The position numbers and the translations under genes are program-made. Shown in pieces: positions 6,353 to 11,610 of a stretch of DNA of 15,280 bases (the first letter of the stretch is position 1; each line of letters begins with the position of its first letter). This stretch comes from an uncultured Ruminococcus sp. (GTDB lineage: Bacteria; Bacillota; Clostridia; Oscillospirales; Ruminococcaceae). The stretch covers positions 1 through 15,280 of the forward strand of contig CAMNFW010000023.1 of NCBI GenBank assembly GCA_946537565.1, read 5' to 3'. The notes beneath the pieces are model-generated. The model was not told the origin of the DNA. It ran no database searches and saw only the letters and a program-made list of their open reading frames with translations.

Positions 6353-8464
6353 TCACATTATTGAAGTAAGAGGTATCTGTTCCAGCTCCCATGAGCTGTC
6401 GGAGTGGATCGTGATAAGCTCAGCGCCACGCTGTCTGGTTTCTTTTTCGATACCGGGCATAGCCAGATAGTCAATGCTCATGCCGTAGGTCAAACGAATA
6501 CCCTTGTATTCAATGGAGGCATTGTTGTAATGATCGTGACCGCAGAAAAAACCAGAAGTGCTTCCAAGCTCCAGAGCAGCATCGAACATTTTGCTGGGAT
6601 AATCTGAGCAGCAAACCAGGTCATTGGTAATACCGCCGTGATCTCCCGGGTTTTCACCGAAGAAGTATTTCACCTCATCACTGCCTTGCAAATAAAGCTC
6701 AGTTGCGGTTTTGTATTCCTGAAGAGGAATATGGAAGAAAACCATAGAATCTACAGTATGACCAGCTTCAGCATTCATACGCTCCACCTCACCGGCATAC
6801 CAGTCCACCTGATCGTCATGGATATAGTCATAGACATTAATACCTTCGCCGGTATAGGCATTGGAATCTATCATAAAAAGACCGGTATTAAGCGAACCAT
6901 CGGAGTTTTTGATTTCGATCAGCTGATTATTTCTGCCCATGATATCAGGCTGAGTGTACGGGTAAAGGAGGGTGCCGGAGGTTTTGAAGGAGAGGGATTT
7001 ATAGACATCGTTCAGTTCTTGTTTATTGGCAGAGGCAAGAGATTCTGTGTCATGGTTTCCATAGGTAAAAGCCCAGGGAATGCCGATATTTCGCATGAAA
7101 GCAGCAAACTGTTCCACAGGGGCGGTATTATTAAGTGACATGGACATTATACCAAGAGGAAAACAGAGGTCACCAGTGACGATAACCAGATCCGGGTGGG
7201 TATGTTCGATTTCAGCAAAACAAGCCTTAAGAGCTTTCATATCTTTTCTATAGGAATACAAACTGCCGCCGATGTGGATATCAGTAAGATGAAGAATTTT
7301 AAAATCATCTGTAGACTTGGTTATAGTATAAACTCCGGTGTCGTTGTTATAGGTGATATTATGGGAGTTATGATCAATGACAGGAATTGAGTTGATATAA
7401 CTTTGGGTATACCATGTGTCTCTCTGGAGCATTGAAAATCCTGACAGAACAATAGCACCGGCAGAATAAAGGGCGATCCTGGGCTTATTGATGACAATAT
7501 TTTTTTGAGTGATATTTCTGCGGAGGGTGAGATCATAAACGATCATCAGCAGTCCGAAGAGTATGCCGGCAGCCAAAAATATATTTCCGGGATAAGAGAT
7601 ATCCTTGCTGAGGATACCTGTTGCGGCAGTTACAGACATCCAGTAAAGTGAAGAAAAAATAGTCATGCCGATGATGTGCCTGTTATACTTTTTATGATCA
7701 GGCAGATTGATCCTTTTTTGTATCATTCGATGGCAGAAGATATTTTTTATCAGCAGGAATACGGGGATTTCGATAACAATGCTGTTCTTGAAGAAATTTT
7801 CTGAGAATTCAGCGGATTTTGAATTGCCAAAAAAATAGAAGCTCAGCTCCGATGCGATAAACACGAATACTACTGCAAAAAGCAATGCGATACTGTTAAG
7901 AAGCCGCTTAGAGTATTTATCGCTGCGGCTGAGAAGGTAATTATAAGCATCTGTGTCATATTTGGTATTTTGGGCAGATTTTTCAGTCCGGAGATATTTT
8001 CGGAACGGTAAAGATGCGATGAACAAGTCTGCGGCAATCACAAGCAGATTGCCGAGAGCTGCGGCAGGCTTAACAGTGAGGTTGTATATCAGCCAGAATA
8101 GCTGCAGCAGTACAAAAACACCAAAAGCTGAGGCAAAGTAAATTCTTAAGCGCTGATGCCAGATCACTTTTTTCAGTGAGCGGACATCAGCTGCATCTGA
8201 ATCTCCACGCCATTTCTCAGCAATTTCCGCAGGATATCCAGCCAGCTGAGCCATTTGTGAGAGTCTGCCATATTTGCTGAGAAGCTCTTCAAGGGCAGCG
8301 TCCTCATGTTTGTTGGCTTTGAGAGTATTGAATTCATTATTAAGAGCCTTCTGGATTTTTTCCTGGGCCTGAACGACCTCCTCAGAATACGGAATATCGT
8401 CAAACATCAAGTCAACTATAGATATTATTTTTCTGTCAGGGACATTTTCTGTTATATTCTTCAT
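6353..8464 (-). CDS. Seven-helix membrane protein with extracytoplasmic metallophosphoesterase domain
   Basis: I place the start at the ATG at 8462-8464, giving 703 residues. It has a GAAAGGA ribosome site seven bases upstream, and the longer frame to 8542 would begin upstream of the promoter. Residues 19-88 (FDDIPYSEEV, then a helical stretch ending LAGYPAEIAEKW) resemble the cytoplasmic prefix domains on many Clostridia membrane proteins. Seven hydrophobic helices follow (about 108-129, 136-154, 189-212, 227-244, 264-284, 293-313, 328-346). Lys/Arg-rich loops alternate so that the C-terminal part should lie outside. That part is a calcineurin-like phosphoesterase with DIH (395-397), GD (431-432), GNHD (469-472), His578 and GHDH (642-645), a complete two-metal site. 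The enzyme should cleave a phosphoester or pyrophosphate at the outer membrane face; the substrate is unknown. Confidence 0.9.
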   Translation of the reverse strand: MKNITENVPDRKIISIVDLMFDDIPYSEEVVQAQEKIQKALNNEFNTLKANKHEDAALEELLSKYGRLSQMAQLAGYPAEIAEKWRGDSDAADVRSLKKVIWHQRLRIYFASAFGVFVLLQLFWLIYNLTVKPAAALGNLLVIAADLFIASLPFRKYLRTEKSAQNTKYDTDAYNYLLSRSDKYSKRLLNSIALLFAVVFVFIASELSFYFFGNSKSAEFSENFFKNSIVIEIPVFLLIKNIFCHRMIQKRINLPDHKKYNRHIIGMTIFSSLYWMSVTAATGILSKDISYPGNIFLAAGILFGLLMIVYDLTLRRNITQKNIVINKPRIALYSAGAIVLSGFSMLQRDTWYTQSYINSIPVIDHNSHNITYNNDTGVYTITKSTDDFKILHLTDIHIGGSLYSYRKDMKALKACFAEIEHTHPDLVIVTGDLCFPLGIMSMSLNNTAPVEQFAAFMRNIGIPWAFTYGNHDTESLASANKQELNDVYKSLSFKTSGTLLYPYTQPDIMGRNNQLIEIKNSDGSLNTGLFMIDSNAYTGEGINVYDYIHDDQVDWYAGEVERMNAEAGHTVDSMVFFHIPLQEYKTATELYLQGSDEVKYFFGENPGDHGGITNDLVCCSDYPSKMFDAALELGSTSGFFCGHDHYNNASIEYKGIRLTYGMSIDYLAMPGIEKETRQRGAELITIHSDSSWELEQIPLTSIM

Positions 8465-8471
8465 TTCAAGA

Positions 8472-8478
8472 TCCTTTC
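8472..8478 (-). promoter_or_regulatory. Ribosome binding site deciding the phosphoesterase start
   Basis: On the minus strand GAAAGGA lies seven bases before the ATG at 8464. No comparable site precedes the upstream in-frame ATG at 8542. Confidence 0.75.
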
Positions 8479-8494
8479 TGTTTTTAACATAACA

Positions 8495-8523
8495 ATTATA
8501 GCATATATTATTTGAGATGTCAA
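8495..8523 (-). promoter_or_regulatory. Consensus sigma-A promoter of the phosphoesterase gene
   Basis: Read on the minus strand, TTGACA (8518-8523) and TATAAT (8495-8500) are separated by exactly 17 bases, so both boxes match consensus. The predicted start near 8488 leaves a leader of about 25 bases. Confidence 0.92.
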
Positions 8524-8550
8524 TATTGATATCACGGAGCAAAGTAAAGA

Positions 8551-8582
8551 GGGCATTTCAGAAGCTTGCTGCTGAAATGCCC
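8551..8582 (-). terminator. Hairpin after the MerR-family gene, probable terminator
   Basis: GGGCATTTCAG (8551-8561) and CTGAAATGCCC (8572-8582) form a perfect 11-bp stem, nine bases beyond the regulator's stop codon. On the minus strand it is followed by TCTTTACTTT, a broken rather than continuous T run, so termination may be partial. Confidence 0.65.
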
Positions 8583-8590
8583 GTAAACAG

Positions 8591-9319
8591 TTATTTACTG
8601 CAAAAGATCTCTATTGCAGCAGCAGTAAAATCAGCGGTGCCTTTACCGCCGGCACTGTCGATATTATCTGATATCTCACCTCCGGCGGCGTACATTTTTC
8701 CGAGGCCTGCAAGAATATTATCTGAACAGGTATAGAAATGACAGGAGATAAAATCCTTCAGCTTTTTCACCTGAGCCTGAACAGCATCAGATCCCGGAGG
8801 CAGAGAACGCATTTCACCGAATTCCGTGAAGATATACATCATTTTTTCTATGAGATTATCATTTTCTTCCTGTGAGCGATTTTTTTCATGTTCTTGAAAC
8901 TCCTTGTACTCCTGGGTATTACCCCAATGAGCCTTTGCTTTTTTTGAATATTCATCGAATTTAGATCTGTTAAATCTGGAAAAATCCACTGCTCTCACTC
9001 CTAAAATTTTTATTCCTGATGCAAAGAGTATCAGGTTTTCAAGGTGCTGCTTTTTCAATTCAAGCAGTCTGATCTGTTGATCAAGGGCTGAGTTCCGGTC
9101 AAAATCCGGACTGTTCATAATACGTTTGATGTCTTTGAGGGAAAATTCAAGCTCACGGAAGATCAGTATCTGCTGGAGCTTTTCAAGGTCATCATTATTG
9201 TAAAGTCTGTATCCAGCCTCAGAGCGGGAAGAGGGGATAAGCAGACCGATCTTGTCGTAATATTGAAGGGTTCGGACGCTTACACCTGACAGCTCACTGA
9301 CTTTTCTGACCGTCATCAT
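8591..9319 (-). CDS. MerR family transcriptional regulator, TipAL-like
   Basis: Residues 2-70 are a classic MerR winged helix-turn-helix: TVRKVSELSGVSVRTLQYYD, then GLL.PSSRSEAGYRLY and a LQQILIFRELEFSLKDIK helix. A coiled coil (about 75-105) follows for dimerisation. Residues 118-242 look like a TipAS antibiotic-recognition domain, with FDEYSKKAKAHWGNTQEYKEF and later FYTCSDNILAGLGKMY...NID..GGKGTADFTAAAIEIF. TipAL-type activators bind diverse peptide-like drugs and switch on promoters with long spacers, often their own. The end of the ligand domain (AAGGEI) deviates from the usual pattern, so the ligand may differ. AGGAGG (9328-9333) is eight bases before the first ATG; a second Met directly follows. 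It is divergent from the methyltransferase. Confidence 0.92.
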   Translation of the reverse strand: MMTVRKVSELSGVSVRTLQYYDKIGLLIPSSRSEAGYRLYNNDDLEKLQQILIFRELEFSLKDIKRIMNSPDFDRNSALDQQIRLLELKKQHLENLILFASGIKILGVRAVDFSRFNRSKFDEYSKKAKAHWGNTQEYKEFQEHEKNRSQEENDNLIEKMMYIFTEFGEMRSLPPGSDAVQAQVKKLKDFISCHFYTCSDNILAGLGKMYAAGGEISDNIDSAGGKGTADFTAAAIEIFCSK

Positions 9320-9379
9320 GAAACAGACCTCCTTTTTTAGAACATTGTCACTGAGAATAATTCACCTCGTGATAATAAA

Positions 9380-9410
9380 AGTATAATCTATAACGCAGCG
9401 TAGAAGTCAA
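9380..9410 (-). promoter_or_regulatory. MerR-type promoter with 19-base spacer and dyad operator
   Basis: On the minus strand TTGACT (9405-9410) and TATACT (9380-9385) are separated by 19 bases, the stretched spacing used by MerR-activated promoters. Inside lies an imperfect dyad centred on 9397: ACGC (9393-9396) with GCGT (9398-9401), plus outer CT/AG (9388-9389 with 9405-9406). This fits autoregulation by the gene it precedes. A second small dyad, TCAC-CTC-GTGA (9362-9372), lies at the likely start site. Confidence 0.72.
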
Positions 9411-9448
9411 GAAATTTTTTGATTTTTGTATGAATCCACAAATCTTAC

Positions 9449-9457
9449 TGCTATAAT
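9449..9457 (+). promoter_or_regulatory. Possible second (extended -10) promoter for the methyltransferase
   Basis: TGCTATAAT is an extended -10 element. The bases at the -35 distance (TATGAA) are poor, so this would be a weaker upstream promoter. Confidence 0.3.
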
Positions 9458-9494
9458 ATGTGCAATATAACAGTCTCAAATTGTCTGCATCTAT

Positions 9495-9523
9495 TTGACA
9501 TATAATTGCCAATGTGGTATAAT
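9495..9523 (+). promoter_or_regulatory. Consensus sigma-A promoter of the methyltransferase-hydrolase operon
   Basis: TTGACA (9495-9500) and TATAAT (9518-9523) are both perfect, with a 17-base spacer. Transcription should start near 9530, giving a leader of about 130 bases. Confidence 0.92.
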
Positions 9524-9549
9524 CTAAAAAAGGGAGATGAAAATTTTTT

Positions 9550-9624
9550 GGTGGTTGAGCGTTCGCAGATTTGCCATTATATCACAGTGAGGAGGGGCAA
9601 TTACGCAAACGCCTATCGACTACC
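9550..9624 (+). promoter_or_regulatory. Long extended hairpin in the methyltransferase leader, possible cis-regulatory RNA
   Basis: Three stacked helices can form. GGTGGTTGA (9550-9558) pairs with TCGACTACC (9616-9624), nine pairs with two G-T. GCGTTCGC (9559-9566) pairs with GCAAACGC (9605-9612), seven of eight. TTGCC (9571-9575) pairs with GGCAA (9596-9600). The terminal loop is purine-rich and contains GAGGAGG, and a three-base bulge CTA sits between the first two helices. No T run follows, so it does not look like a terminator. The true ribosome site, AGGAGG, is at 9649-9654. I recognise no known riboswitch class. The 340 bases between 9320 and 9659 hold only these regulatory elements and no convincing gene. 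Confidence 0.45.
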
Positions 9625-9659
9625 TGATTTGTTATTTACCAAAAAAACAGGAGGGAAAA

Positions 9660-10451
9660 ATGGATATTACAGATAAAAGAATAGACAGCGGAAAGCCTTT
9701 TGACTGGGGCAGAACATCAGAGGATTATGCTAAATACCGTGATATTTATCCGCCGATGTTTTACAGCAGGCTTCTCAGCCGTGGACTTTGTACAAAGGGT
9801 CAGACAGTTCTTGACCTGGGAACGGGAACAGGCGTTATTCCACGGAATATGTACAGTTATGGCGCAAAATGGACTGGCGCAGATATTTCAGAAAACCAGA
9901 TCGAGCAGGCAAGATGCCTTGCGAGACAGGAAAACATGGACATAGATTTTATAGTTTCCGGAGCAGAGAATATAGATTTTCCGGCAGAAACCTTTGACAT
10001 TGTTACAGCCTGTCAGTGTTTCTGGTATTTTGATCACAGCGTGGCGGTGCCGAAGATACATAATATCCTTAAGGATAATGGAAGGCTTGTGCTTCTTTAT
10101 ATGGCATGGCTGCCGTTTGAAGACAATATTGCCGGACAGAGCGAGCAGCTGGTACTGAAATACAATCCGGTCTGGTCAGGGGCAGGCGAGACAAGAAAGC
10201 CTATCTGGATACCTGATATTGCAAAAGAGTATTATGAGCTTGAAGATCATGAGGAGTATGATCTGAAAGTACACTTCACCCGTGAAGGCTGGCACGGCAG
10301 AATGAAAGCGTGCCGTGGTGTCGGGGCATCGCTGAACGGAACAGAGCTTGAAAGCTGGGAGCGTGAACATAAAGCTCTGCTGGAAAGAACTGCACCTGAA
10401 GAATTTGACATTCTGCATTATGCAGCCATTGCAGTGCTTAGAAAAAAGTGA
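9660..10451 (+). CDS. Class I SAM-dependent methyltransferase
   Basis: The 263-residue protein has the Rossmann-type methyltransferase core. Motif I is VLDLGTGTGV (50-59), with the acidic end of strand 2 in GADISENQIEQA (73-84). SGAENIDFP is the motif around strand 3, FDIVTACQCFWYF is strand 4 with the motif after it, and LKDNGRLVLLYMAW is strand 5. The layout fits the Methyltransf_11/UbiE-like group, which acts on small molecules. The substrate cannot be read from sequence. The N-terminal DWGRTSEDYAKYRDIYP is typical of stand-alone cytosolic members. AGGAGG precedes the ATG by five bases. It is first in a probable two-gene operon with the anchored hydrolase 36 bases downstream, and it is divergent from a TipAL-like regulator. 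Confidence 0.92.
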   Translation: MDITDKRIDSGKPFDWGRTSEDYAKYRDIYPPMFYSRLLSRGLCTKGQTVLDLGTGTGVIPRNMYSYGAKWTGADISENQIEQARCLARQENMDIDFIVSGAENIDFPAETFDIVTACQCFWYFDHSVAVPKIHNILKDNGRLVLLYMAWLPFEDNIAGQSEQLVLKYNPVWSGAGETRKPIWIPDIAKEYYELEDHEEYDLKVHFTREGWHGRMKACRGVGASLNGTELESWEREHKALLERTAPEEFDILHYAAIAVLRKK

Positions 10452-10487
10452 TAACATTAGTAAATCTGATTCTGAAATGAGGTAAAT

Positions 10488-11558
10488 ATGAAAAGATCAA
10501 AGAAGATAATAATTGTCATAATACTGATTATTCTTATGATTTTGGTGATCGCTGGCTGGTGGATATTCTCAGTGAGCATATACAATGAAAACTTTGATAA
10601 GCGTTTTGAGAGCTATGAACCGACAATGCTGTACATTGAGGACTATGAAGGTTTATCCCGGAAGGAATATGAATTTGAATCAGACAAGGGACAGAAGCTG
10701 AAGGGTTATATGTACAGTGCCGGTGAAGATCAGAAGGGCATAGTAGTCATAGCTCATGGACTGGGAGCCGGCCATAATTCATATATGGAATGTGCAAATT
10801 ATTTTGCACAGAACGGATATTATGTCTTTGCATATGATGCCACCGGAAATGATGAGAGTGAAGGGGAGGGAGTAGGTGGAATTCCCCAGGGACAGATCGA
10901 CCTTGACTATGCAGTAAGTTTTGTAGAGGAAAGCGGAAATTTTCCGGAGCTGCCGATAGTCCTTTTTGGCCATAGCTGGGGCGGATACAGTGCGTGCAGT
11001 GTTCTGACCTATCATCCGGAGGTCAGGGCTGTGATAGAGTGTTCAGGCTGTAACCGTTCATCTGATCTGTTTGAGGCTGGCGGAAAGGCTCAGGCAGGAA
11101 ACGTGATATACACGATGATGCCGTTTATCAAGCTCCATGAATTGATCAAATACGGGAAATACGCTTCAAACACAGCTCTGGACGGATTTGCTGCCAGTGA
11201 TGCAGCGATCATGGCAGTTCATAGTGAAGATGATGAAGTAGTACCGATAGAATATGGTTTTGACAAGTATTATGAGAAATACAAGGACGATCCACGCTTC
11301 ACCTTCATGAGGCTGGAAGACAAAGGTCATAACTATGTTTTTGATGACAGAGAGTACATAGATCAGTTCAATGCAGGTTTTGAAAAATGGCTTGAAACCC
11401 TGGATTATGACTACAACGACCCGGAATGCAAGGACATGTTCAGTAAGGATAAGGCAGATTATTTTGCTGAAAATCTTGACAGAGAAAGGTACTGCAATAT
11501 GCTTGACACTGAGATTTTTGAGAAGTTCCTGGAATTTTACAATGAACACATAGACTGA
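10488..11558 (+). CDS. Membrane-anchored alpha/beta hydrolase
   Basis: The protein has 356 residues. MKRSKK followed by a hydrophobic helix (about 7-29, no clear cleavage site) anchors the N-terminus in the membrane, with the rest outside. The catalytic part has HGLGAGHNSY (90-99), YDATGNDES, nucleophile elbow GHSWGG with Ser163, acid Asp249 in HSEDDEVVP, and His281 in KGHNYVF, so the triad is complete. The nearest relatives by pattern are exported esterase/peptidase-like hydrolases of S9/S33 style; the substrate is unknown. The last ~50 residues are unusually acidic and aromatic. The ribosome site is weak (GAGGT at 10479-10483). The short gap to the methyltransferase suggests cotranscription. 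Confidence 0.9.
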   Translation: MKRSKKIIIVIILIILMILVIAGWWIFSVSIYNENFDKRFESYEPTMLYIEDYEGLSRKEYEFESDKGQKLKGYMYSAGEDQKGIVVIAHGLGAGHNSYMECANYFAQNGYYVFAYDATGNDESEGEGVGGIPQGQIDLDYAVSFVEESGNFPELPIVLFGHSWGGYSACSVLTYHPEVRAVIECSGCNRSSDLFEAGGKAQAGNVIYTMMPFIKLHELIKYGKYASNTALDGFAASDAAIMAVHSEDDEVVPIEYGFDKYYEKYKDDPRFTFMRLEDKGHNYVFDDREYIDQFNAGFEKWLETLDYDYNDPECKDMFSKDKADYFAENLDRERYCNMLDTEIFEKFLEFYNEHID

Positions 11559-11570
11559 TACAACAGCAAA

Positions 11571-11598
11571 AGCCTCCCGGTGAAGGGAGGCTGATTTT
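11571..11598 (+). terminator. Bidirectional intrinsic terminator between convergent genes
   Basis: AGCCTCCC (11571-11578) and GGGAGGCT (11585-11592) form a perfect 8-bp stem with loop GGTGAA. GATTTT follows on the plus strand and TTTTGC on the minus strand. It lies between the stop codons of the anchored hydrolase and the convergent glycoside hydrolase. Confidence 0.88.
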
Positions 11599-11610
11599 GC
11601 ATTCAGAAGC

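Noticed and set aside
6404..7138. Plus-strand reading frames across the phosphoesterase gene
   Set aside because: They are antisense to a protein with complete catalytic motifs and have no ribosome sites or recognisable domains.
8465..8542. 26-residue N-terminal extension of the phosphoesterase
   Set aside because: The upstream ATG lies before the predicted transcription start, has no ribosome site, and the extension looks non-coding.
9537..9590. Leader peptide of about 17 codons (ATG at 9537)
   Set aside because: The purine-rich AGGGAG abuts the ATG without usable spacing, and the peptide shows no attenuator-like codon run.
9588..9677. Short GTG frame overlapping the methyltransferase start, faintly like a replication initiator (YRLPDLLF)
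   Set aside because: The similarity is too short to mean anything, there is no ribosome site, and there is no other plasmid or mobile-element signal nearby.
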